A stretch of DNA of 64,000 nt from Clostridium sp. DL-VIII (GTDB taxonomy: Bacteria > Bacillota > Clostridia > Clostridiales > Clostridiaceae): NCBI RefSeq assembly GCF_000230835.1, contig NZ_CM001240.1, positions 5,048,779 to 5,112,778 on the forward strand. Direction: 5' to 3'. The translations under genes and the position numbers were made by a program. Below the pieces are notes generated by a model. It was not told the DNA's origin. It searched no databases and saw nothing but the letters and a program-made list of their open reading frames with translations. Of the stretch, positions 18,530 through 25,815 are shown piece by piece (positions within the stretch are counted from its first letter, which is position 1; each line of letters opens with the position of its first letter).

Positions 18530-19087
18530 TTATGTATTTTGGCATTTTAAAACATAAGCTGGTGGTAAATTGAATATAACTCTCTCTAAGCTTATATCCT
18601 TAAAATAACTTCCTATGTAACCTTTCTTAAGTAATGTATACTGAAAAGTTATAAACAAACCATTTTTCTTTAAGATATCTCTTGTCTTTTTTAATATTAT
18701 ATTTGACATACTTTTTGGTAGACTTGCAAATGGTAATCCAGAAACTACATAATCTACTTCTTTAATATTATATTTTTTTAGATACTTGTCTATATTTTCT
18801 GCCGAATCATTTACAACTACAATATTACTATAATTACTATATCTTTCTTTTAGCTGCCTGCAAAATTCCTCATTATATTCGATAAGCATTAATAAAGTCT
18901 GCTTTTTTATTTTTCTCACTAATCTTTCAGTAAATACCCCAGTCCCTGGTCCATACTCAACAATACACTTTGCATTTTCATAGTCAATATCACAAGCCAT
19001 CTTTTCAGCAAGCTTTTTAGAACTAGGTGCTACAGCTCCTACTGTTCTAGGTGATTTTAAATACTCTATTATAAATTTTCCCCACAT
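18530..19087 (-). CDS. SAM-dependent methyltransferase, phospholipid N-methyltransferase-like
   Basis: This 185-residue class I methyltransferase resembles the COG3963/PmtA group and rRNA dimethyltransferases: the N-terminal FIIEYLKSPRTVGAVAPSS is typical, motif I is VEYGPGTGVFTERL, and a VSGLPFASLP segment replaces the NPPY-type motif. The substrate could be a phospholipid or a small molecule. I start at the ATG at 19087 (MWGKF) because AGGAGG lies 11 bases upstream; an earlier ATG at 19126 has no ribosome site. A structured leader RNA with its own promoter and terminator lies directly upstream. Confidence 0.75.
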   Translation of the reverse strand: MWGKFIIEYLKSPRTVGAVAPSSKKLAEKMACDIDYENAKCIVEYGPGTGVFTERLVRKIKKQTLLMLIEYNEEFCRQLKERYSNYSNIVVVNDSAENIDKYLKKYNIKEVDYVVSGLPFASLPKSMSNIILKKTRDILKKNGLFITFQYTLLKKGYIGSYFKDISLERVIFNLPPAYVLKCQNT

Positions 19088-19137
19088 GGTATTATAACCC
19101 TCCTGCATGTTTTTATTAAAACACATATTTTATTCTT

Positions 19138-19182
19138 AATAAAAAGGATTATTCCCATCTATATAGAATTGGAGATAATCCT
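19138..19182 (-). terminator. Intrinsic terminator ahead of the methyltransferase
   Basis: On the minus strand AGGATTATCTCC pairs with GGGAATAATCCT (arms 19145-19156 and 19171-19182, one mismatch), followed by TTTTTATT. It lies 50 bases upstream of the methyltransferase start, so it ends a leader RNA or acts as an attenuator. Confidence 0.85.
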
Positions 19183-19384
19183 AAAATATTTCTTAATAAT
19201 CTTCAGGTATTTGGTTGTGACATTTCATCCTAGGCCCAATACTACAACATAATCAAAACTCAAAAAAGAACTAAGTATTGTCGGTCTAGCGAATTGTGCG
19301 CAACCTGATGATGTATATCTAACAATTCTCCACCACGGTGCATCACTATATAATAATTAGAAAATTATGTTATAATTTATTTTC
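19183..19384 (-). ncRNA. Structured leader RNA or free-standing ncRNA, class not identified
   Basis: A transcript from the promoter at 19390-19418 would run through this block to the terminator at 19138-19182, about 245 nt in all. The block is much richer in G and C than its flanks. On the minus strand GAAUUGU pairs with ACAAUUC (7 bp), CUAGACCGACAAUAC pairs with GUAUUGGGCCUAG with small bulges, UCAGGU pairs with ACCUGA, and GUGA with UCAC, which suggests a branched fold. It may be a riboswitch for the methyltransferase or a separate ncRNA. I could not match it to a known class by eye; the ~200-nt clostridial raiA motif should be tested first. Confidence 0.6.
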
Positions 19385-19389
19385 TTTAG

Positions 19390-19418
19390 ATTATAGCACA
19401 TTAAGGAAATGAACTCAA
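19390..19418 (-). promoter_or_regulatory. Sigma-A promoter of the structured RNA
   Basis: On the minus strand TTGAGT (19413-19418), a 17-base spacer and TATAAT (19390-19395) form a near-consensus promoter with an extended -10 (TGC before TATAAT). It points into the structured block. Confidence 0.85.
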
Positions 19419-19587
19419 TAACTTACAAAACATTTTTAAATTTTATTAACATCATTTATATTAACTGGATATATTGACACAAAAAGCAATCAAATTATTT
19501 TTTTTGCTACTATTTAATGTAGTAATATGCTATTGGTTTTATACCATTAAGTCTCTATGTATCCTTCCACAAACTCTGATATAATAT

Positions 19588-21120
19588 TTATTTAATAAGC
19601 TTGTTCATATCCTCAGCAATATTCTTCAATTCATTAATACTCGCTTCTATTTCTTCACTAGTAGCAGCTCCTTGAGCTATAGATTCTGTCACCGTTTCAA
19701 ATTTTGAAATTGTATCCTTAATTAAATTAGCTACTTCTTCGTTAAAATTTACTACATTTTTAGTCTCTGTAAATAATGTATTAGATGCCTTATTTATTTC
19801 CATAATATTATTACTGAATAATTTTAAATTTGAAGTCATATTATTTATTCCTTTTACAGTTTCATTAATAATATTATTCCCTACTTGAGACTTTTCATTA
19901 TTATCAGTCATTTGTCTTTGAACTAAATTTATATTGTTTTTCAATTCTTCCACTATTGCACTTACCTGATTAAGTGATTCCTTTGTTCCTTCTGCTAATT
20001 TTCTTATTTCCTCTGCTACAACTGCAAATCCCTTACCATATTCTCCAGCTCTTGCCGCCTCAATTGATGCATTTAATGCAAGAAGATTTGTCTGCTCTGA
20101 TATATCTCCAATAAGCTTTAATATTTCATCTACCTCTCTTGATTTTTGTTCCAAATCATTTGTAGACTTAAAAGTATCTTGTATATTATTCTTTATATCA
20201 TTAATAATTGACAGTGTATTATTTAAAGCCTCTTGATTTTTATCAGTAATTTCAATAAACTCTTTTACTTTAGTTTCATTATCTTTTGTTTTATTAGTAA
20301 CTACTTCATTAGCACTTAGTAATGTATTTAATATTTCCTTATTCTTATTTGATTTGTTTAACATTTCACCTGAGTCTTTTGACATAGATTGACTTGTTCC
20401 TGATACTTCTAAAAGAGAGCTCGTTTGTTCTTCAATAGCAACACTTAAATTTTCACTTGATGCTAAAACCGTATTTGAAATTTGAGTTATACTTTGGAAC
20501 AAATTTAATATTTTTTCCTTCTCTTCCTCTACTTGACTTTCTTTTTCGCCAATTGATTCTAACAAACTTGATGCAAAATATACGACAACAAAAACTAATG
20601 TTAAAGTTATCAGAATTGTAATAATTGTCATAGATGCTTCTGCCACTGTAAATTCTTTAGCTAAAAAAATTGAAGGATTGTTTATAAAAACTATAACTTG
20701 ACATATAATACTCAAAATTATCGATGCACTAATCATTTTTACATCAAAAAATAACGCTCCAAGAATAGTAAAGAAGAAAATTACTAGCCATAAAGAATTT
20801 AAGTGCATTGTAAAGTTTAAATATAAATATTGAAAATAAGTTATAAATAAAAGTATCCCCTTTGTTACATTAAAAGCTTTGATATTAAAGCCATTTTTAG
20901 CAAGTGTAAGCTTATAACACTTATGTAGCACTATAGCATAAATAGCAACAAATATTCCTAGTAATATTAAAGATTTTACACTTATAGCATCATTAAAGCC
21001 AAATAATTTCAAACCACAATAGAATATAAATGACAGGACGCAACATATCATATATATTATTAACACAAATTTAAGCGTCTTCTTATTGAACCTTATTTTA
21101 AAACTTTCTTTTTTATCCAT
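19588..21120 (-). CDS. Methyl-accepting chemotaxis protein with six membrane helices
   Basis: This 510-residue chemoreceptor has about six hydrophobic helices in residues 15-200 and no large extracellular loop or HAMP domain. The cytoplasmic signalling domain (about 215-510) has the conserved tip [19 protein letters not shown]. Such receptors sense changes within or at the membrane. It lies 36 bp after the KAS III-like gene with RBS AGGGGG, so both genes share the c-di-GMP riboswitch leader. That link between c-di-GMP and chemotaxis is inferred from layout. Confidence 0.9.
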   Translation of the reverse strand: MDKKESFKIRFNKKTLKFVLIIYMICCVLSFIFYCGLKLFGFNDAISVKSLILLGIFVAIYAIVLHKCYKLTLAKNGFNIKAFNVTKGILLFITYFQYLYLNFTMHLNSLWLVIFFFTILGALFFDVKMISASIILSIICQVIVFINNPSIFLAKEFTVAEASMTIITILITLTLVFVVVYFASSLLESIGEKESQVEEEKEKILNLFQSITQISNTVLASSENLSVAIEEQTSSLLEVSGTSQSMSKDSGEMLNKSNKNKEILNTLLSANEVVTNKTKDNETKVKEFIEITDKNQEALNNTLSIINDIKNNIQDTFKSTNDLEQKSREVDEILKLIGDISEQTNLLALNASIEAARAGEYGKGFAVVAEEIRKLAEGTKESLNQVSAIVEELKNNINLVQRQMTDNNEKSQVGNNIINETVKGINNMTSNLKLFSNNIMEINKASNTLFTETKNVVNFNEEVANLIKDTISKFETVTESIAQGAATSEEIEASINELKNIAEDMNKLIK

Positions 21121-21156
21121 TTTTACCCCCTATATATTACATTAATTATTTATATT

Positions 21157-22143
21157 TCAATATTTATATAGCATTACTATACTCTGAGAGCCTGCTCCGA
21201 ATGTCCAAAATACAATATAATCTCCCCTCTTAATTTTGCCTCGTTCTATGGATTCATATAATGCTATAAACGGACTAGTAGTACCTGTATATCCATACTC
21301 ATTCCCTATATATATTGTTTTATCATCCTCTAAATCCATAAGTTCTCTTATTTTCTTCGTATTAGTAAATGCAAGTTGTGATAAACAAAACATACTGATA
21401 TCATCTTTAGTTAATCCTGCATTTTTTATGACTTTCGTCATTATTTCTGTAGCAGGATACATAAATACTCCTGTATCAAATGGTGTCCATTTTAACCAAA
21501 GTTCATCAACATTTTTAGATTTAAAAAAACTTGAAAAACCATTACTTGGATACAAAACTTTATCACTAACTTCTGTATTTATATAATATTCAGTGTCAAT
21601 CACCCCACAATTCTCATCTACTTTTTCTAAGATTATTGCACATGCAGCATGTCCATAATTTCCATAACATATTTCATTATTAGTATCACATAAGGAATTA
21701 TCATCATCGCATCCAACTATTAGAGCCATCTTTGCATGTTTAGAGGACATTAAATAATTTGATATATTCTCCAAAGCAACTCCCATGCCTGCACAGTTTG
21801 CATTCATATCAAAGCACATTACATTTTCCTTTAAATTTAATTCTTTGTGCAACAAAATCGATGTTGGAGGTGATACATATTCCGATAATATCGACGAATA
21901 AACTAATACATCTATATCACTCCCCTGCAAACCTGCTTTATCTAACACAGATTTTGCAGCTTTTATGGATAAGGATAGAGAATTCTCGCCTTCATCAAAC
22001 ATATATCTCTTATCTCTTCCCATTACATCTTCTAACAAATGTCTCACATCCTTATCTTGTTGTTCGAAATGCTTTATGTAAAAATCATTTGAAACAACTT
22101 TAGAACCATGACAGACATCAATACAACTTAATCTTACTCCCAT
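21157..22143 (-). CDS. KAS III (FabH)-like protein with altered catalytic triad
   Basis: This 328-residue protein has the thiolase fold of 3-oxoacyl-ACP synthase III. The acyl-accepting Cys117 is kept in NANCAGMG. The His of the family's HQAN motif is Ser in CLSQLAFTN (254-261), and the Asn of GNTSAAS is Tyr in GYTGTTS (284-290). Loss of both suggests an acyl transferase or another condensing role instead of fatty-acid initiation. No acyl carrier protein or fab gene is adjacent. It is the first gene behind the c-di-GMP-I riboswitch and is followed by a chemoreceptor. RBS GTGAGGG precedes the ATG. Confidence 0.8.
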   Translation of the reverse strand: MGVRLSCIDVCHGSKVVSNDFYIKHFEQQDKDVRHLLEDVMGRDKRYMFDEGENSLSLSIKAAKSVLDKAGLQGSDIDVLVYSSILSEYVSPPTSILLHKELNLKENVMCFDMNANCAGMGVALENISNYLMSSKHAKMALIVGCDDDNSLCDTNNEICYGNYGHAACAIILEKVDENCGVIDTEYYINTEVSDKVLYPSNGFSSFFKSKNVDELWLKWTPFDTGVFMYPATEIMTKVIKNAGLTKDDISMFCLSQLAFTNTKKIRELMDLEDDKTIYIGNEYGYTGTTSPFIALYESIERGKIKRGDYIVFWTFGAGSQSIVMLYKY

Positions 22144-22355
22144 AACTTTTCCCTCACTTTACATTACTTTTTATAAATATACATTTTTAATTAATACAAA
22201 TAAAAAATGCATGTGCTACTCTCTTTTTTGTGACCTTTTAACCAATTAATACTCCAATAAGCATTGACATCACTAATTTCAAAAAACTATTTTCCATTAG
22301 TTTATAAAAAACAAACTTTTATTAATCCTTCCCCTTCAGATAGTTCCTATACATA

Positions 22356-22386
22356 GAAAAAGTGCCTATTAATTAATAATAGACAC
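22356..22386 (-). terminator. Expression-platform terminator of the c-di-GMP riboswitch
   Basis: On the minus strand GTGTCTATTA (22377-22386) pairs with TAATAGGCAC (22362-22371), with one G-U pair, followed by TTTTTC. It lies between the aptamer and the KAS III-like gene. Confidence 0.88.
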
Positions 22387-22423
22387 CTAATAAAAGCATA
22401 AACATTTATTCTTAACAACTTCC

Positions 22424-22505
22424 TCTTAGTAGCCTGGCAATCATAGACATAACATTCCTTAGACCCATGGCTTTGTGACCTTACCTTTCAATAAGTGTAC
22501 TATTA
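22424..22505 (-). ncRNA. Cyclic di-GMP-I (GEMM) riboswitch
   Basis: On the minus strand the closing stem pairs UAGUA with UACUA (22498-22502 and 22427-22431). The first arm, CUUAUU-GAAA-GGUAAG, carries the GNRA tetraloop that docks into the second arm, and CACAAAGCCAUGGGUCUAAGG with UUGCCAGG keeps the core and tetraloop receptor of the class. The usual GGACGCAAAGCC is slightly changed to GGUCACAAAGCC. With the terminator at 22356-22386 it should control the KAS III-like and chemoreceptor genes at transcription level. Confidence 0.87.
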
Positions 22506-22521
22506 TCAATATATACACTAT

Positions 22522-22550
22522 ATACTACTCCATTTTCTTACATTTTTCAA
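22522..22550 (-). promoter_or_regulatory. Likely promoter of the c-di-GMP riboswitch leader
   Basis: On the minus strand TTGAAA (22545-22550), 17 bases and TAGTAT (22522-22527) lie about 20 bases before the aptamer. The -10 matches the consensus only partly. The remaining bases between 22551 and 22681 hold nothing recognised. Confidence 0.55.
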
Positions 22551-22681
22551 TATTAGTTGCATATTTCTACAATAATTCCTTCTGTTCCGTTATATTCAAT
22601 CTAGACTTAAATATTTTTCATATGCATGTAATAATTCAAAAACACCTTATAATCTATATCAAATTTATCCTTTCTCTAATA

Positions 22682-23134
22682 CTATCTTACTAAATTCACT
22701 TCATAGCACATTTTCTGCAGCATCAATCCGCTTTTCTCAGATAAAAACATGTCTTCTTTACACTCAAATCCGATTTTTTTATAAAAATTGATGGTGTCTG
22801 CCCTTGCATTTAAGTATAAATGCCCAATATTATTTTCTTCAGCCTTAAAAATATGCCTTTTCATCATTTCAAATCCAATTCCTTTTTTTATGTATTCCGG
22901 ATTAACAACTACGTTAGTGATTTTGCCTTTATCATTTACTTTAGTCATTCTTGAGTATCCTATAACTTTATCTTCCCTTAATGCCACTAAATGAAAACTT
23001 ATATGATCAAATTCATCGTAATCATATTTACTAATTTTGCTATATGGTTTAAATAAAATATTAAATCTTAAATCTATCACTTCCTTAAATTTTTCATTTG
23101 TATAATCTATATATTGATATATAATGCTATTCAT
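22682..23134 (-). CDS. GNAT-family N-acetyltransferase
   Basis: This 150-residue acetyltransferase has the acetyl-CoA site of the family: ITNVVVNPEYIKKGIGFEMM holds the Q/R-x-x-G-x-G/A-type loop, and YLNARADTINFYKKIGF the C-terminal strand and Tyr. I start at the ATG at 23134 (MNSIIYQYID) because GAGGG lies 7 bases upstream; the longer frame to 23206 has no ribosome site. The substrate is unknown. It is transcribed alone. Confidence 0.8.
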   Translation of the reverse strand: MNSIIYQYIDYTNEKFKEVIDLRFNILFKPYSKISKYDYDEFDHISFHLVALREDKVIGYSRMTKVNDKGKITNVVVNPEYIKKGIGFEMMKRHIFKAEENNIGHLYLNARADTINFYKKIGFECKEDMFLSEKSGLMLQKMCYEVNLVR

Positions 23135-23227
23135 AGTAGTTCCCTCTATTTCTAATAATATAATTATATTATACACTATATTCATTATTATTGCATATTT
23201 ATTCATAGATAATTATATTTTTAAATA

Positions 23228-23277
23228 AAAAAACTATCAACATATCGCTATTAAATCTTTGCGACATATTGATAGTT
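23228..23277 (-). terminator. Intrinsic terminator after the small protein gene
   Basis: The arms 23232-23248 and 23261-23277 form a 17-bp stem with two G-U pairs on the minus strand, followed by TTTTTTTATTT. It ends the araM operon. Confidence 0.9.
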
Positions 23278-23338
23278 ATATAAAGTAAGTTTTATTATTC
23301 AACTTATAAATAACAAATTAATTGTTTATTAATAATTT

Positions 23339-23494
23339 TTATGATAACTCTTCCCATTTTCTTTTTGCTTTCAGCACATTTTCCTCACTTAAATTAGTTT
23401 CTTTTACTATTTCACTCATTCCGCACCCTTTATCAAGCATTTTCTTAGCTTTCTCCATTGCTTTCTCATGTTCACCTTTTTCCAATTTTTTCAT
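23339..23494 (-). CDS. Small charged helical protein (51 aa)
   Basis: This 51-residue protein reads MKKLEKGEHEKAMEKAKKML and ends ENVLKAKRKWEELS. The middle and end resemble the short helix-turn-helix-like tail seen at the C-terminus of Rpn/YhgA nucleases and of some transposase-like proteins, but no nuclease domain is present. The start at 23494 has AGAGGAGG 7 bases upstream; a longer in-frame reading to 23545 lacks a ribosome site. It is the last gene before a strong terminator. Its function is unknown. Confidence 0.6.
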   Translation of the reverse strand: MKKLEKGEHEKAMEKAKKMLDKGCGMSEIVKETNLSEENVLKAKRKWEELS

Positions 23495-23588
23495 AAACCT
23501 GCCTCCTCTAATTATTAATAAATACACGATTAGTTTTGCCTTCATCTAAATATTTATTCAGCTTTATTTATGAAGCAGCATATATACT

Positions 23589-24650
23589 TTATATTAAGAT
23601 ATTATTTAACACTTCATCTTCATCAACTATCTTTTTAGCAAGTATTCTATTTTCCTCAACATGAATATATGTATATCTATTAGGCTTTATAAGCGGAGCC
23701 TCATCTATAGCTCTTCTGAAATCTTCCTTTTTTAATTTTAATGTTTTAACATACTCGAAAAAACCTGTTTCCTTTAATACTTTTGTTATTCTTTCAGATC
23801 TATGATCTTGTACCTTTGCCATAATGTATGTTGCAATACCAACTTGTATCCCATGAAGTTCAGGATGCTCAAGAAATTTATCTAGAGCATGTGAAATTAA
23901 ATGTTCTGATCCTGAGGCTGGAGAACTATCTCCTGCAATCTCCATAGAAATCCCATTTAAGGTTAAAGAATCAACTAGCTCTTTCAGAAACAGATCATCT
24001 TTAATGCTTTTAAATTCGGTTCTTACAAAACTATTTACTGCCTTTTTAGATATCATAGTTGCAAAATCATCAATAATTGCTTTCCCATTCTCTTCTTCAA
24101 ATTTCCAATCATGTAAAGCAGTGATATTAGATATCAAATCTCCTATTCCTGAAAATATAAATTTTTCAGGTGCGCCTTTAATGACATCAATATCTACAAT
24201 TATTCCATACGGAGTTTTAGCTGGAAGAGACATACGCCTCCCATTAACCAGTAGTGATGCACCAGCACTTGAAAATCCATCATTAGAAGTTGATGTTGGA
24301 ATACTGATGAATGGTATTTTTTTTAAAAAGCTCATATATTTCACTGCATCAATGGCTTTCCCTCCACCTACTCCGATTAACGCTTCAACATCATTTGATA
24401 TTTCAAAAGCCTTTATACTAACCTCCTCAAATTTTATATCTGATATGGTTCCAGTTTGAGAAATTTGAATATCAGCTTCCTTTAACGAACTACATATGGC
24501 ATCACCAAATAACTCTTCTATACCTTCCCCAAAATATATCGAAACCTTTTTAAACATTCCTTTCTTAATAAATGTACCTATACTGTTAATATTCCCTTTT
24601 CCTACTTCAAGGATCGAAGGAATTGCTATTCTATGAGTTGAAGTTTTCAT
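23589..24650 (-). CDS. araM: Glycerol-1-phosphate dehydrogenase [NAD(P)+], AraM/EgsA family
   Basis: This 353-residue enzyme reduces dihydroxyacetone phosphate to sn-glycerol-1-phosphate. The nucleotide site GVGGGKAIDAVKY (about 93-105) and the IPTSTSNDGFSS segment match the iron-type dehydrogenase fold, and the metal ligands are Asp in NDGF, His in SGSEHLISHAL, and His in HPELHGIQVG. Length fits the family. The start has AAGGAGG 7 bases upstream. It lies 19 bases after a small membrane-protein gene on the same strand. In Bacillus a homologue makes archaeal-type lipids; that role is not proven here. Confidence 0.85.
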   Translation of the reverse strand: MKTSTHRIAIPSILEVGKGNINSIGTFIKKGMFKKVSIYFGEGIEELFGDAICSSLKEADIQISQTGTISDIKFEEVSIKAFEISNDVEALIGVGGGKAIDAVKYMSFLKKIPFISIPTSTSNDGFSSAGASLLVNGRRMSLPAKTPYGIIVDIDVIKGAPEKFIFSGIGDLISNITALHDWKFEEENGKAIIDDFATMISKKAVNSFVRTEFKSIKDDLFLKELVDSLTLNGISMEIAGDSSPASGSEHLISHALDKFLEHPELHGIQVGIATYIMAKVQDHRSERITKVLKETGFFEYVKTLKLKKEDFRRAIDEAPLIKPNRYTYIHVEENRILAKKIVDEDEVLNNILI

Positions 24651-24669
24651 ATTTTGCCTCCTTAAGCTA

Positions 24670-24981
24670 CTAATTCAAATCATTAACCACTTTATTTATT
24701 TTCTCTGCTTTATCAACCGCATTTGTCCATACTTCTTTTGAAGGAATATATTTTTCTATTGTTGTATAGGCATCTCTTACACCTGGTATATTAACAAGAT
24801 TTGTACTTTGAAGAGACATTAATACAAAGTAGCATATTCCTATAATGGCAGCTATTTTAATAATACCACTTATAGCCTTTATTAAAATGTATACTGCAAT
24901 GATAGCCACCGCTGCAAGAACTATTGTATTTGTAGTTAAATGAATTGGCGCTTTATCCAAGATATTATTTATCTGTTCCAT
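24670..24981 (-). CDS. Small membrane protein of unknown function (103 aa)
   Basis: Two hydrophobic segments (about residues 20-37 and 40-57) lie between a short amphipathic start and a polar C-terminal half (VRDAYTTIEKYIPSKEVW). No family was recognised. RBS GGAGGA is about 11 bases upstream. It lies between the PspC-like gene and araM in one transcription direction, so it may belong to an envelope-stress or lipid function. Confidence 0.65.
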   Translation of the reverse strand: MEQINNILDKAPIHLTTNTIVLAAVAIIAVYILIKAISGIIKIAAIIGICYFVLMSLQSTNLVNIPGVRDAYTTIEKYIPSKEVWTNAVDKAEKINKVVNDLN

Positions 24982-25033
24982 TTCTAATTCCTCCTTTGTG
25001 AATAGACATACTTATCAAATTAAGATTAATTTT

Positions 25034-25225
25034 TTATTCCACTGGCTTTTTAGGTATAACCAAAGCACAGATAATATAGAAAAGTATTCCTGTACCTGCT
25101 AATAAAATCATTGCTAAATACCCGATTCTAATAAGAGTAGAATCTAATCCAAAATATTCAGCAAATCCACCACATACTCCTGCTATTTTTTTGTCAGTTG
25201 CCGATAAATATAATTTTTTATCCAT
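25034..25225 (-). CDS. PspC-domain membrane protein
   Basis: This 63-residue protein is a stand-alone PspC domain: KLYLSATDKKIAGVCGGFAE is the family signature, followed by one membrane helix, GYLAMILLAGTGILFYIICA, ending ALVIPKKPVE. PspC proteins sense or respond to membrane stress. I start at the ATG at 25225 because GAGGGGG lies 6 bases upstream; the ATG 12 bases earlier overlaps it. It begins the transcript with the small membrane protein and araM. Confidence 0.88.
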   Translation of the reverse strand: MDKKLYLSATDKKIAGVCGGFAEYFGLDSTLIRIGYLAMILLAGTGILFYIICALVIPKKPVE

Positions 25226-25396
25226 AATCCCCCTCATAATTACAAAAAATATAATTTTCTATCGTATTCCTTGTTCAAAATTATACCATATCTAATTCCC
25301 TAGTTACTACGTCTTTTATTGAATTATGCACCACTTTCTCATTTCTTATCCATATCTATATTTATTCTTTTAAATAAACCTTGATTCATAAAAAAT

Positions 25397-25430
25397 TAAA
25401 ACCGTGCCAAACTTAGTTGACACGGTTTTA
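25397..25430 (-). terminator. Intrinsic terminator
   Basis: Perfect 10-base arms (25397-25406 TAAAACCGTG and 25421-25430) are followed on the minus strand by T-rich sequence. It would have ended the gene whose remnant lies at 25502-25690. Between 25226 and 25396 only the promoter region of the PspC operon is expected. Confidence 0.8.
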
Positions 25431-25501
25431 TAATTAAGTATACTGATGTATTTAACTCGTTGACTTTATAATAGTTTTCAGCAAATAAATTTACATACTA
25501 A

Positions 25502-25690
25502 CTAAATACGCTTCTCTCTTCTTGCAAAATAAGGCAGAATCAAACCTAATCCAAGTAATACAAATGGAGTTATAATGTTAAGCACCAATTGAAATGTATC
25601 TTGTGAATACATTCCACCAATACATGCAAAAGCAGTAAATACAAAACACCATGCTCCAAATATTATTCCTAAAGTCTTTTTTAATAAAAA
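25502..25690 (-). pseudogene. 3' remnant of a membrane transporter gene
   Basis: The minus strand encodes 62 codons without a start, bounded upstream by an in-frame stop just inside the neighbouring terminator. The peptide KKTLGIIFGAWCFVFTAFAC continues through two hydrophobic helices to a basic end, ARREKRI, and a stop. This looks like the C-terminus of a 12-helix permease, most like APC-type amino-acid transporters. The 5' part is gone, probably by deletion up to the dehydratase terminator. The family call is by eye. Confidence 0.55.
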
Positions 25691-25727
25691 GATGTCTTAA
25701 AATAATCATTAATTGCTTTAAGACATC
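25691..25727 (-). terminator. Intrinsic terminator of the dehydratase gene
   Basis: Arms GATGTCTTAAA (25691-25701) and its complement (25717-25727) form an 11-bp stem followed on the minus strand by TTTTTATT. Confidence 0.88.
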
Positions 25728-25815
25728 ACTTTACTGAAATATTTGAACCTTATTTTATGTATTTAAATCAAAGCATTTATAATTAATACACCCACAAGTC
25801 CATGCACAGAATTAA

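Noticed and set aside
22475..22693. A 72-codon plus-strand frame over the c-di-GMP riboswitch region
   Set aside because: The minus strand carries a recognisable aptamer there, and the frame has no ribosome site.
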